From Stenotrophomonas indicatrix (GTDB lineage Bacteria; Pseudomonadota; Gammaproteobacteria; Xanthomonadales; Xanthomonadaceae): a stretch of DNA of 64,000 nucleotides. Below the pieces are notes generated by a model that was not told the origin of the DNA, made no database searches, and saw only the letters and a list, made by a program, of their open reading frames with translations. Position 1 is the stretch's first letter; every line of letters starts with the position of its first letter. Both the position numbers and the translations under genes were made by a program. Positions 33,552 to 43,103 of the stretch are shown piece by piece. Where the stretch lies: contig NZ_PEJS01000001.1 in NCBI RefSeq assembly GCF_002750975.1, forward strand, positions 2,356,001-2,420,000, given 5' to 3'.

Positions 33552-36329
33552 ATGCAAGGCAGTTTCTGGATGTCTATGGAATGGCGCCCCTCGGGCTGGG
33601 GCCAGCGTTTGACCCGTTCAGCACACTGGTTGCTGCGGCTGGAAGGCGAATACGTCGAGATTCGCATGGGTGGCAAGCACTACCGCCAGCACGTGGACGA
33701 TGATGCGCGCGTGCGGATCATTCCAGGCCTGTTCTGGGCCCGGGTCGAGCTGCAGACTGAAGACCATCACACGGTGTCCGTCGATGGCCTGCCCAACCGC
33801 CAAGCATCCCAGCTTTCGGCCGCCGTGCAGCAGGTCCTGTTTACCTGCACGACCCGCAGTCGCAAAGCGCTCTTTGCAGACATCCTCGCGCAGATCTACT
33901 GCTGGCTGGCCGAGGCAGACGCCCTGACCGACCGCGCCAGCGCCGACCGCCGATGGATCACCCACGAACAGCAGCAAGCACTGCTGGCCGAGCGCCCCGC
34001 CCTGCCCCTGCAGCCGTCCGAGCTGCAGCAGCTGTTCCTCGACGACGCCGTACACGAAGACCTGCACGCGCACAGCCACCGTGCCGCGCTGGACGCCCTG
34101 CGCGACTGGGAACTGGATTGGCCATCCGTCTGGGCCGAGGCCAACGCGTCCATGGCAACGCGCGAGCTGGTGCTGGCCAGGAACTTCCTGCAACGGGTGG
34201 AGAGCAAGCCGCTTACCGAAGAACAAGCCCGCGCGGTCATCTGTTTCGACAACCGCGTGCAGGTGGTCGCCTCAGCCGGCTCCGGCAAGACCTCCACTAT
34301 GGTGGCCAAGGCTGCTTACGCTATCGACCGTGGCTTTGTGGCCCCCGAGCGCATCGTGATGCTGGCCTTCAACAAGGATGCCGCCAAAGAGCTGGAAGAA
34401 CGGGCACAGCGATCCTTCGAGCGGCTAGGCATGGGCGATACCGTGGTGGAGGCGCGCACTTTCCATGCACTTGGCCTGTCCATCATCGCCAAGGCGACGG
34501 GGCGCAAGCCCGATATTCCCGAATGGGCCGTCGAAGCAACGCTGGGCTTCAACAAGCTGGCCGAGCTGGTAGACGACCTGAAGGACCGCTCGACCCACTT
34601 CCGCACCCAGTGGGACATGTTCCGGCTGGTATTCGGGCGCGACCTGCCGCCGCTGGGCACGCAGATGCTGGCCGATGGCTACGACCGCGATGGCACCCCC
34701 TACATCCGCACCCTGCAAGGTGAGCGGGTGAAGAGCCTGGAAGAGTGCGTGATTGCCGATTGGCTGTTCTACAACGGCGTGGCCTACAACTACGAGCGGC
34801 GCTACGAATTCGATACCGCCACGGATACCCATCGCCAGTATCGCCCGGACTTCTATTACCCGGACGCCGAGCTGTATCACGAGCACTTCGCGCTGGATGC
34901 CGACGGCCAGCCGCCGAAGCATTTCGACAACTACGCCGATGGCGTGCGCTGGAAACGCGAGCAGCATACCGCACGCGGTACCGCGCTGGTCGAGACCACC
35001 TCGTTCGGGCTACGCAGTGGCGAGGCCCTGCACCACCTGTCGGAACGGCTGGGCGAATCGCGCGTCGAGCTCGACCCCAACCCGGATCGCGAGCTGCCCG
35101 ATCGCGGCGCCAAGCCCATGCCCGATGCCGATCTGATCGGGCTGATGCGCACTTTCATTGCACACGCCAAGAGCAACTGCCTGAGCCTGGAAGACATGGC
35201 CGAGCGTCTGCGGCAGATGCCCGAGGATCAGTTCAAGGAACGTTACCGGCGCTTCCTTGAAATCGCGGGGCCTGTGTTCCAGGCGTGGGATGACGCGCTG
35301 GCGGACGAACGCAGCATCGACTTCGAAGACATGTTGAACATGGCCGCCGGGCTGCTGGAACAGGGCCACTATGAATCGCCCTACGAGCTGGTGATGGCCG
35401 ACGAATTCCAAGACGCCTCGCGCGCCCGCGCCCGCTTGTGCCGCGCTCTGGTCAACCGCCCGGGCCGCTATCTGTTTGCCGTAGGCGACGACTGGCAGTC
35501 GATCAACCGCTTCGCCGGCGCCGATGTTTCAGTGATGACCGGTTTCCGCGAATGGATGGGGCACGGCCAGGTGCTGAAACTGGAGCAGACGTTCCGCTGC
35601 CCACAGGCACTGTGTGATGTTTCCAGCCGCTTCATCAGCCGCAATCCGGCGCAGATTGCCAAGACGGTTCGTTCTGCTACGCCGGCAAGGGGTCCGGTGC
35701 TGCAGGCGTTCCAGATGAACCGGCGTGAGGAGGTGCAGGATGGTGTTCGCCAGTACCTTGCCAAGCTGCACCAGCAGCTGTTGTCAGGTGCGGTTCCGCA
35801 GGGACGCGACGGGCGCGTTAGCGTGTTTGTTCTGGGGCGCTACCGCGCGGATCGCGGTGTAGTGCCTTCGGATTGGAAGACGACCTTTGGCAGCACGATG
35901 GATGTCGAGTTCCTCACAGCACATCGATCGAAGGGGCGCGAGGCGGACTACGTGATCCTGCCGGGCATGATCAATCGCAGCTTCCCGAGCCTACGCTCGG
36001 ATGACCCGGTGCTTTCGCTGGCAATGCCGGATGGTGATACCTATCCACTGAGCGAAGAACGACGGTTGTTCTATGTCGCGCTGACGCGTGCGCGACGGTC
36101 GGTTGCGATGTTCACTCTGCAGGGGAAGCACTCACCGTTCCTGGACGAGCTGGTGGCGGAAGGGGTTGTGGAGGTGTCCGGGATTTCAGGCGCGGCCATC
36201 AATGAGGAGCGCTGCCCGGTGTGCAAGTTGGGCGTGTTTGTGGAGCGGAATGGGCCGCACGGGGCGTTCCGGTCGTGCTCTAGTTATCCGTTGTGCCATA
36301 ACAAACCGAAGGATGGGCGACGCTACTAA
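33552..36329 (+). CDS. UvrD/HelD-like superfamily 1 helicase with zinc ribbon
   Basis: 925 aa. Walker A ASAGSGKTS spans residues 240-248. An inserted stretch (IADWLFYNGVAYNYERRY...RPDFYY...YHEHFALD) resembles the nuclease-like insert found in some UvrD-like helicases. Later helicase motifs are MADEFQDASRAR (Walker B), VGDDWQSINRFAG and a C-terminal FYVALTRARR. The protein ends in a topoisomerase-type four-cysteine ribbon (CPVC...CSSYPLC). Likely a DNA-repair or replication helicase related to helicase IV. Nuclease activity of the insert is uncertain because the usual EXK is not obvious. Confidence 0.85.
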   Translation: MQGSFWMSMEWRPSGWGQRLTRSAHWLLRLEGEYVEIRMGGKHYRQHVDDDARVRIIPGLFWARVELQTEDHHTVSVDGLPNRQASQLSAAVQQVLFTCTTRSRKALFADILAQIYCWLAEADALTDRASADRRWITHEQQQALLAERPALPLQPSELQQLFLDDAVHEDLHAHSHRAALDALRDWELDWPSVWAEANASMATRELVLARNFLQRVESKPLTEEQARAVICFDNRVQVVASAGSGKTSTMVAKAAYAIDRGFVAPERIVMLAFNKDAAKELEERAQRSFERLGMGDTVVEARTFHALGLSIIAKATGRKPDIPEWAVEATLGFNKLAELVDDLKDRSTHFRTQWDMFRLVFGRDLPPLGTQMLADGYDRDGTPYIRTLQGERVKSLEECVIADWLFYNGVAYNYERRYEFDTATDTHRQYRPDFYYPDAELYHEHFALDADGQPPKHFDNYADGVRWKREQHTARGTALVETTSFGLRSGEALHHLSERLGESRVELDPNPDRELPDRGAKPMPDADLIGLMRTFIAHAKSNCLSLEDMAERLRQMPEDQFKERYRRFLEIAGPVFQAWDDALADERSIDFEDMLNMAAGLLEQGHYESPYELVMADEFQDASRARARLCRALVNRPGRYLFAVGDDWQSINRFAGADVSVMTGFREWMGHGQVLKLEQTFRCPQALCDVSSRFISRNPAQIAKTVRSATPARGPVLQAFQMNRREEVQDGVRQYLAKLHQQLLSGAVPQGRDGRVSVFVLGRYRADRGVVPSDWKTTFGSTMDVEFLTAHRSKGREADYVILPGMINRSFPSLRSDDPVLSLAMPDGDTYPLSEERRLFYVALTRARRSVAMFTLQGKHSPFLDELVAEGVVEVSGISGAAINEERCPVCKLGVFVERNGPHGAFRSCSSYPLCHNKPKDGRRY

Positions 36330-36402
36330 GAATCTTCATGGCAACAGCCTTTGGAAAAGCGCGGACGCCCTGCTTCAATTCTCCATGGAACGCATGGGCG
36401 GA

Positions 36403-36948
36403 TCAGACGCCGTCACAGCCAGCACCGGCCTTGGCCAGTCCGGCGACTTCACGCAGCGATTTCTGGATGTCCGCGACTGAACTGCAGATGTTCTCAGGCG
36501 CCACGTCGAAGCTCACACCGCCAGCCCGTCGCTTGAAGGCAGAAAATTCGGACAGGCATTGCCCTGCCAGACGCTTGGCATCCAGCTTCGCCGCAGCCTG
36601 AACGATTGAATATCCCTGCGCGGCGACGTAGCACTTGTAGTCCTCAGAAAATGCTCCGTCCATGCGAAAACGTGTCAATCCTGCAAGGTGCCGGGGCGCG
36701 GCTGGACTTCTACTGCCGCCGATCAAGGCAAGACCCAGCTCGGCACCATCAGCCCCTGCACAGGCATAGGGGACCTGGGAGCACAGTGACATGCTTCCAG
36801 AACTCTTGTGTACGGCCAAGGAGGCGAGAATGGAGTGCTCGGCCATTTCCATGTCTGCTTCAAGTTTCTCTGCCAGCGGCCGGGCTGATGCTGGAGATGC
36901 GAAGGAAGCACAGAGCACAAGGCACGAGATGAGTGCAGCGATCTTCAT
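36403..36948 (-). CDS. Secreted hypothetical protein
   Basis: 181 aa with a signal peptide cleaved near ASA/R. Six cysteines in the mature part suggest disulfides (CSQVPYAC, YKCYVAAQGY). No family recognised. It starts at MKIAALISCLVL (36948). Confidence 0.55.
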   Translation of the reverse strand: MKIAALISCLVLCASFASPASARPLAEKLEADMEMAEHSILASLAVHKSSGSMSLCSQVPYACAGADGAELGLALIGGSRSPAAPRHLAGLTRFRMDGAFSEDYKCYVAAQGYSIVQAAAKLDAKRLAGQCLSEFSAFKRRAGGVSFDVAPENICSSVADIQKSLREVAGLAKAGAGCDGV

Positions 36949-37420
36949 TGGCTTACCAGAAGCGAGGAAGAGCCCACAGAGTACTCCCTGGTTCAATGCG
37001 GATCTGCGAGAGAAGAAGACTCGCGGGAACTTTTGGTTGCGGCACCGCCATCGCTGAGCGCGCGGGGCGAAGCCTACCGAGGCATCAAGAGTACTTCCTG
37101 AAGCAGTTGGCCTTGTCACTCTTGGCCTGTCACCGCAGCCGGGCCCGGGGCCCACTTACGAAGCTTCTTACAGGTAGATTGCGCCATTCGGTGGAATATT
37201 CGCCACCTCTTGTCACATCTAACGCAGATGCGTATCAGCACGGCGCCCCCTACTTTTCGGCGCCGAAGCAGTGCGCCGATGATGGCCTCGGCCTGGCACC
37301 CGTTTTGGCCAGAAATGACGCCGCTTTCCGATATTGAGTCCACCCTCTGGGATGCTGCATGCATGCGTCATGCTCTGCGTGGCGGACTCAGGTCCAGAAC
37401 AATATGTGTGGAGTACAGTG
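36949..37420. other. Intergenic region, nothing recognised
   Basis: 472 bases upstream of two divergently oriented small secreted-protein genes. Open frames here are short and mutually overlapping; no RNA, repeat or promoter is asserted. Confidence 0.35.
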
Positions 37421-37960
37421 ATGCACATGAGATCGATCCTGTTTACGGCCATCCTGGCGGCGACTGCCACTGCCACTGCCACTGCCACTGCCTGCTCGGG
37501 ACAACCTTCCACAAGCCGGAGCGCAGCATCATCGGCGGCAGAAGGACCTGCGTCGTCGCCCAGTCAATCGGGCCAAACCCCGGCCGAGAACACGCCGCAA
37601 CGCTCAATTGCCGGCAGTCCATCGGGCTTCAAGGCGAATGCAGTTGCACAGCGGATATGCACCGGAGACTGCAATGAAGCCGCCCCCCTTGCAAGCAGGA
37701 TCACAAGAAGAAGCTGAGTGGCTGATCCGCCACAAGTATCCTTCACAAGCTGAGCTCGAGCACCTGCGTTCAGAGTCGCTCGACGTACTGCAACTGAAGG
37801 CGTCTGCGGGTGACACCACTGCAGCCGCGGTACTGGGGAAACGGCCTGCTTTAGAAGGGATTCGCAGGCGACCAAGTACCTGATCCACGCCCTCAAGGTT
37901 AGGCGTATTGCAGGCCATGGGTGTCCATTCAAGAGCACCCAGTCTGCCGGAGTTGAATGA
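37421..37960 (+). pseudogene. Frameshifted lipoprotein gene with hexamer repeat in the signal peptide
   Basis: An N-terminal part from ATG 37421 (MHMRSILFTAIL...CSGQ) has a lipoprotein signal whose hydrophobic core is coded by five tandem ACTGCC units (37463-37492). Removing one C from the C-run near 37681 joins it to a frame reading QEEAEWLIRHKYPSQAELEH...KASAGDTTAAAVLGKR. Adding one G near 37859 then continues to DSQATKYLIHAL and a stop at 37960. The product would be a Sel1-like lipoprotein. Two indels at homopolymers suggest decay or sequencing error. Confidence 0.6.
37463..37492 (+). repeat. (ACTGCC)5 tandem repeat
   Basis: Five perfect hexamer units inside the signal-peptide codons of the broken lipoprotein gene. 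Unit changes keep the frame and would only change the length of the Ala-Thr hydrophobic run. Confidence 0.9.
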
Positions 37961-38245
37961 CACGAGCAGGTGCGAAAGTGCCATCGAGATCGAGATTCTG
38001 CCTGGGCCCTGCCCGCGGCATCCCCGCCATAAGAAAAGTCCCTTCAAAGACAGGGGCCTTTCATGGTTCTGGCGGGCCATGCGGGATAGCGATGAGAACT
38101 ATATCTACTCCATAGCCCTCTATAACCCTCCAAAATAAGCCTAGCGTGATGGTCTTTGGGTCAACGCGGGGCATAGACATTGCTCAGCGTTCCCTCTGTG
38201 TTCTGATCCCAGGATCACACAGGAGTCCTGATTGGAGCGATCACG

Positions 38246-38506
38246 ATGCGCCGCGTTCAACAGCCGATGGAGCAGCAGCAACGGAGCAAGAACACCACGC
38301 TCATCGTTCTCGCCGCGTTCAAGCGGGGCGAGGACGGCGACCTGAGGCCAGCATTCGAAGCGCAGCAGATGCCGAGCAAGGATGATGCCGTCGCCCGGGC
38401 AAAGCTGATGTCGCGGGGCTATGCCGGCGTCATCGCATGGAAGATGCCGGCCAACCCGGACGAGGGCGAATTCGGCGAGCCCGAAGTGCTATGGCAGCAC
38501 GGCTAA
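38246..38506 (+). CDS. Small hypothetical protein beside the HNH gene
   Basis: 86 aa. The N-terminal ~15 residues are Gln/Arg-rich. The rest reads as a beta-alpha-beta unit (LIVLAAFKRGEDGDLRPAFEA...DDAVARAKLMSRGYAGVIAWKM). GGAGCGATCACG precedes the ATG. It is convergent with, and 22 bases from, the sigma-4/HNH gene. Not recognised; similar small proteins are, I think, common in alphaproteobacterial accessory DNA. Confidence 0.6.
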   Translation: MRRVQQPMEQQQRSKNTTLIVLAAFKRGEDGDLRPAFEAQQMPSKDDAVARAKLMSRGYAGVIAWKMPANPDEGEFGEPEVLWQHG

Positions 38507-38528
38507 GTGCCCGGTCTGGAATAGAGCC

Positions 38529-40073
38529 CTACCGCTGGAAGTAGCTGTCGCCGCCTTGGAGCCATTCCTTCGAAACACACTTCCCGGCAATCCTGTCGAT
38601 GAATGCCTTGGTCGCCGCACCTGTTGCCTTCGACGCATCGCCGGTCACTCGCCCGCCAAAGATTTGAAGCAAGCCGCGTTCGTAGAGATGGTCGCAGCCG
38701 AACACGCAGAGCGGCATGACGATATGCGGGTCGAGACGTTCGCGCTCGTTGCAGAGGGATCGCTTCTTCTTGTGCGCCGTGACGAGGGAGGCGACGTCGT
38801 GCTCCTCACCGCAGATGGCGCAGAGGTGCGTCTTGCGGCCTTCGAAGAGGTATTTGGACAGGATCGATTGTTCGCGGCGGTGCGTGCTCTGCACGTCGGC
38901 ATCCGTGCTGCCGATTGCGCCGATTCTCTGGAGGCGCGCCGCGAAGCGGGAATAGCGGTCGTCGTCGGTGAGCGCGTCGTCCACGGGCTGGCGCTCCAAC
39001 GGCCGGGGTCGGCCAACGAGGCTGTAGACGAACTGCTTGCGTCCGGCGGACCGGTCGACGTTCACCAACGCGTTCGCGCCGATCGTCTTCGTGAACAGAG
39101 GGATGCCGTATCCGAGCGACACAAGATGCGCGCGTACCGTGACGAAATCGGACGGGCCGTTCTCGTCGAGGAAGTCGACGATGTCGGTCTCGATATCTGT
39201 CAGCTCGGTGGTCTCGCCCTCGAATCTGGCCATGCGCTTGCCGCACTGGAAGAATTTTGAGCCGCGGATGTATTGCTCGATGGCTGCTTGGTCCGGATAG
39301 GACAGGTTTGTCGAACGACGGCGCAGCGCATTGGCGAGTGTCGCTGCGAGGCGGGAGATCTCGACCTTGTCGAAGACGGAGAAGACCTTCTCGGACATGT
39401 TGACGAGGACGTTCTCGCGATCCTCGAAGCAGTAGCGCGTGATGCCGCCCGATTCGCCGACCCAAGCCTCGGGATGGAGGCGGATGACTGCAAGCAGCGT
39501 CTTGAGCTCGACATCGATTTGCGAGAGATGCGCGACGTCCGCCAAGCCGACGAGGCCCGGGATGCGCCGCGTCTCCTTGACCGCGGCCTTGAGGAGCTTG
39601 ACGCTCTCGCCGTCGAGGATCAGATAGTCCTCGACCTCGTCGAGCTTGGAACGGGTCAGGGAAGTGATGCGGCCGTCGTAGAGGCCGTACTCGGTGCACA
39701 GGCCAAGGCCCTGCATCATGTTCAGCACGCCCAGGATGTTAGCGTCCTCGTCGGCCCAGCCTTCGTCGACCAGAAGTTTCGCGAGATCGGAGGCGAACCA
39801 GATGCCGAAGGCCGAGATCCGTTCGGCGCAGGCGCGCAGCTCAGGCAGGTCCTCGGCACCGACACGATCGCGGTAGTTCGCAGCGATAATCTGACGGGTG
39901 CGTTCGCGGGTGATGCCGCCGAAATGCTGACCGGTCTCCTCGAGCGTCGGCCAGGTCGACGAGCCGAAGCCGTTGAAGAAGGCCACGACGTCGATGTTGC
40001 GGGTCTTGGTCTCGCCTTCCGGGATGGCGGAATCGAGATGGGTGAGGAGCTCCTCTTCGAGCGTAACCGTCAA
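38529..40073 (-). CDS. Sigma-70 region-4-like HTH plus HNH endonuclease protein
   Basis: 514 aa, TTG start at 40073 with GAGGG 8 bases upstream. Residues about 43-65 (TLEETGQHFGGITRERTRQI) closely copy the DNA-binding helix-turn-helix of sigma-70 region 4. Residues 418-467 form an HNH-type unit (CAIC...VTAHKKKRSLC...PLCVFGCDHLYERG). The middle is helical without a family I know. It probably acts on DNA and may be a defence or mobile-element protein, but no partner is certain. It lies just outside the left att repeat of the island. Confidence 0.7.
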   Translation of the reverse strand: MTVTLEEELLTHLDSAIPEGETKTRNIDVVAFFNGFGSSTWPTLEETGQHFGGITRERTRQIIAANYRDRVGAEDLPELRACAERISAFGIWFASDLAKLLVDEGWADEDANILGVLNMMQGLGLCTEYGLYDGRITSLTRSKLDEVEDYLILDGESVKLLKAAVKETRRIPGLVGLADVAHLSQIDVELKTLLAVIRLHPEAWVGESGGITRYCFEDRENVLVNMSEKVFSVFDKVEISRLAATLANALRRRSTNLSYPDQAAIEQYIRGSKFFQCGKRMARFEGETTELTDIETDIVDFLDENGPSDFVTVRAHLVSLGYGIPLFTKTIGANALVNVDRSAGRKQFVYSLVGRPRPLERQPVDDALTDDDRYSRFAARLQRIGAIGSTDADVQSTHRREQSILSKYLFEGRKTHLCAICGEEHDVASLVTAHKKKRSLCNERERLDPHIVMPLCVFGCDHLYERGLLQIFGGRVTGDASKATGAATKAFIDRIAGKCVSKEWLQGGDSYFQR

Positions 40074-40305
40074 CGAGTGTCCCTCAAATTCATATCCACA
40101 GATTAGGCTAAGTCAGAAGCAAGTGCGGCACCATATCGTACTGAAGCCGTCCCAGCCCTAACAAGCAAAAACCCTAAGCGGTTTCTGGGCAGCACGTTCA
40201 GCTTAGCTTGACGGCATTACTTAGGATGTAGTCATCGGTAGGCAGACAAGCGACGGGTCTATGCGACCGATCCGTTCTAGCGGAAGCCGCGTGGAATTTG
40301 TGCCG

Positions 40306-40663
40306 TCAGTTTGCCAACTGCCCATGTTGCTCAAGAAGCCGCATTAGGACAGCATTGGTATGCGTAAAGTTCGAGAGCTGACCCTGAAGCTGGTACGCCC
40401 ACTTCTCGCCATGGAAAAGATTGTTTCGGAATCGCCAGACAATCATCATCACCGTGAGGAGCCGATCGCGCTGATCGGCGTTGCTTCCATCGAGGACCGA
40501 CTGGACGATACCGGGCTGGTCTGCGGGGCGCAGATGGAGGTGCGGAAAGTGGTGCGTGAAGCCGCCGTTGACGTAATAGCGCTGCTGAAAATAGGCCAGC
40601 TCGGCGCCATATTGGTCGGCACCGAGCGTGTCCGTTCCTCAGACGGCCGCTATCGCCTCTCAT
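40306..40663 (-). pseudogene. Decayed HEPN-motif gene
   Basis: A minus-strand frame from 40638 to a TGA at 40306-40308 reads as good protein (GADQYGAELAYFQQRYYVNGG ... TVMMIVWRFRNNLFHGEKWAY) but has no start codon. A plausible ATG at 40663 (MRGDSGRLRNGHAR) is in another frame, so one indel near 40620-40640 broke the gene. The RNNLFH motif (Arg at 40426-40428, His at 40411-40413) is the Rx4H signature of HEPN ribonucleases. The ATG overlaps the stop of the upstream decayed gene by 14 bases, suggesting a former two-gene module. Confidence 0.6.
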
Positions 40664-40976
40664 TCCTAGTGCTGGAGGACGGTGTCGGCTTTTCAGGGGT
40701 ATCCGTCCGAGGCGTCAATGTGATGTTCCTCGGGTCGATGAGGAGTTTCAGATCGCAGGCCGTCGCCTGATCCACTCCATATTCTTCAAGGTCGTCGACC
40801 TCTGGTCTAACATCGAGCGCTTCGAATCACGAACAGTCCATCGAGATCATCATCGCTGTAGACGCTGATGTGTCGGGCTGTAGCACAAAAACGGCGGTGA
40901 TCGACGGTGCGTATTCTACTTGGTGACGTTGCGGCCATCGGAGGTGATCGGCGGCAATATTGCGCTGTAGAGGGCA
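40650..40976 (-). pseudogene. Decayed, truncated gene upstream of the HEPN remnant
   Basis: Protein-like segments occur in successive frames: ALYSAILPPITSDGRNVTK, then EYAPSITAVFVLQPDTS, then SVYSDDDLDGLFVI, then FEALDVRPEVDDLEEYGVDQ, ending at a TAG at 40650-40652. At least three frameshifts are needed to join them. The series stops at the island-border repeat (40989), so the 5' end seems cut off by the insertion. Family unknown. Confidence 0.45.
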
Positions 40977-40988
40977 ATCGGCGGGGGC

Positions 40989-41006
40989 TGGCGGAGAGAG
41001 TGGGAT
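40989..41006. repeat. Left attachment repeat (att) of the genomic island
   Basis: TGGCGGAGAGAGTGGGAT, an 18-base exact direct copy of the 3' end of tRNA-Ser at 62828-62845. No tRNA body follows it here. With the integrase next to the tRNA, it marks the left end of a roughly 21.8-kb element. Confidence 0.8.
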
Positions 41007-41144
41007 CGGATCACCTTCGACCCAACCCCTTCAAACCGTTGCAGAAAGCCTGCCGGGCAGGTTTCCTTTCGAAGTTTCCTTGATCATAGCTGGTCAAGTA
41101 TCCCCACATCCAGTGCCTGAACAGGACACCTTCTGCCAGGGCTG

Positions 41145-43103
41145 TCAGGCATCCTTGCGCACAGGCCAATCGAGAGGGATCAGCGCCTCCTTTGACTTCC
41201 TGGTCCAACGCTCCCGAGTAGCCTCCCTATACCTCGCGTCATCAGCAAAATAGGCATGCTCGATCAGGAGCACTTGGAGACCGCTGCGGAGTTTCGTCTC
41301 TCGAAAAAGGAAATCGATATGCTGCCTCATCGCCTGAGTATCCTCATCTTCTACGCCAGCCCCGATTTCACTGACGTCATAATCATCACCTTTGGCAGGG
41401 AAATAGGGGCGGCTAACCTGATCCAGAACTAACAATCCCGGCACGGGTGAATTTACCAGTTCAAAGTAGCGATGAAGAGCGAAGCACAGTGCGATGTGAA
41501 TAGCCAAGTAATTCTGATCAGATCCCACATCAGACATACGGAGGACCGCGTTGCTACCACCCTCGATCATCACTACATCTGGACCTCGCGATAGAAACTC
41601 TAGTTCAGCTCCAACACACGGGGCGACGGTAGGCAACTGTTTTAGCGCTTCTGATGCAAACCCGGATACCTTGCGTTCCGCGATCTGCAGTCGAACGTTC
41701 CTAGCGTCCCTGTTCGCAAGTGCCTCAAGCTCATCAATCTCTGCTCTTAAAGCCTCTAAGTCCACCCCCAACCTTGGCGACTCATCAACAATATTCTCGA
41801 CAAAGTAAGAGATTCGCCCCTTTAGATGGCTGTGAAGCTGCGCCAGGCTGGTGAGCTCGCGCGCTCTTTCACTTTGACCTAGCCAACCTTCAATGCGGCT
41901 ATCTATGCGCCGAAGCTCATTGTTTAAGCGCTGCGCTTCGCTATCCAACTCAGTATCGACCTCAAGCAACTGAGGCTTGACACGGTCGGCAACCATGCTC
42001 TCATTGCGCACCTTGAACAAAGCTGATTGCAATGCAGCTGCCACTTCCCGACCTCGATCCGACGGGCTATCACACACTGGGCAGACATGTGAAACATCGC
42101 TCAACTTTAAGTGATCAACAAGCATTAACTTCTCATGTTGCTGCTTCACCGCCCCCTGGTAGCCGGAAGACTCTCTGATCGCCGACTTGGTCGCTCTGGA
42201 TCTTCTTCTCACAACTTCTAGCTGTGCAAGAACTTGACGACGAGATGCATGCAGCACGGAAAGCTCGTCGTCGGAAGGCTGCTCTCCTTCGATCATACGC
42301 CCGCTCAGAATTTCCCGCAGGGCTTGCAAGACCTCCTGCTCTTCGGAGAAGGACGCACCGGCGCGCACGAGTCCAATCTGTCTAGCCTCTGTTAGTAGTC
42401 CGAGCGCACGATTCATCATTAAGCTATCGGAGGATGCCTTCGCCTGCTCCCTTGCCTCTGCAATCTCCAGACCTCTTTGCAACTGACGCAAACGACGCTC
42501 CGCGAGAATGCTCTCCTCGTCGGTTGCTCGCAGAAAGTAAGGCAAGGTTGCAACAATGTCTTTAGCTTTCTCCAGTTTTTCCAAGCCGTGGAGCAACACC
42601 GTCTCGCTGTCGATGACCTCTTTGGTTAGGAAAAGATAGGGCGTGACTTGACGAACACTCGCGCGCCCCTTCGACACAAAATCAGTAGCCGGACTATCTG
42701 TGTCGCCGATGCCAAAAGCTCGCTCTAAAAAAGCCTTAGCTGCGGAGACCGTGCTACTGCCCTCAAAGCGATCTACGCTCGAGGGAATTTCCAAATCTCG
42801 CCCTTTGGAAACAAACATCCTTCCGCTGGTTTGTTGTCCAACCGGCGGAATGATTCGTCCGACGATGATTTGCTCATCACCCTTTGCCCATCGCACGCCT
42901 ACCGCGAGCGCTCTGCGACGCACATGCGCCGGCAGTTCGCACTTGCTGGATCCTAGGCAGTAATCGATGGCCTTGATAAGAGCCGACTTTCCGGTCCCAG
43001 AAGCACCCGTAATGATGTTCACTTGGTCCGGCTTTAGAGTCACTATGCGGCGCTGACCTTCGACGCCCAGGAAGAAGATGTCAAGCACATTCCAGCGCTT
43101 CAT
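41145..43103 (-). CDS. ABC-3C system SMC-like ATPase (DUF3732-type)
   Basis: 652 aa. Walker A GASGTGKSA spans residues 33-41. Long coiled-coil arms carry a CPVC zinc-hook-like pair (Cys341, Cys344). A C-terminal ATPase half includes a Walker B region near GLLVLDQVSRPYFP. This matches the DUF3732 ATPase of the ABC-three-component conflict systems, which is thought to sense and license a nuclease effector. It overlaps the middle-component gene by 4 bases, closing the operon. Confidence 0.85.
   Translation of the reverse strand: MKRWNVLDIFFLGVEGQRRIVTLKPDQVNIITGASGTGKSALIKAIDYCLGSSKCELPAHVRRRALAVGVRWAKGDEQIIVGRIIPPVGQQTSGRMFVSKGRDLEIPSSVDRFEGSSTVSAAKAFLERAFGIGDTDSPATDFVSKGRASVRQVTPYLFLTKEVIDSETVLLHGLEKLEKAKDIVATLPYFLRATDEESILAERRLRQLQRGLEIAEAREQAKASSDSLMMNRALGLLTEARQIGLVRAGASFSEEQEVLQALREILSGRMIEGEQPSDDELSVLHASRRQVLAQLEVVRRRSRATKSAIRESSGYQGAVKQQHEKLMLVDHLKLSDVSHVCPVCDSPSDRGREVAAALQSALFKVRNESMVADRVKPQLLEVDTELDSEAQRLNNELRRIDSRIEGWLGQSERARELTSLAQLHSHLKGRISYFVENIVDESPRLGVDLEALRAEIDELEALANRDARNVRLQIAERKVSGFASEALKQLPTVAPCVGAELEFLSRGPDVVMIEGGSNAVLRMSDVGSDQNYLAIHIALCFALHRYFELVNSPVPGLLVLDQVSRPYFPAKGDDYDVSEIGAGVEDEDTQAMRQHIDFLFRETKLRSGLQVLLIEHAYFADDARYREATRERWTRKSKEALIPLDWPVRKDA

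Noticed and set aside
37219..37512. Frame with repeated Ala-Val (VAVAVAVAV)
   Set aside because: Antisense reading of the ACTGCC hexamer repeat, not a coding gene.
37908..38138. 76-codon plus-strand frame after the broken lipoprotein gene
   Set aside because: No ribosome site, no family resemblance, and it overlaps the probable tail of the pseudogene.
40360..40770. 136-codon plus-strand frame
   Set aside because: It lies opposite the decayed HEPN gene, whose minus-strand translation is more protein-like; the plus frame is antisense to it.
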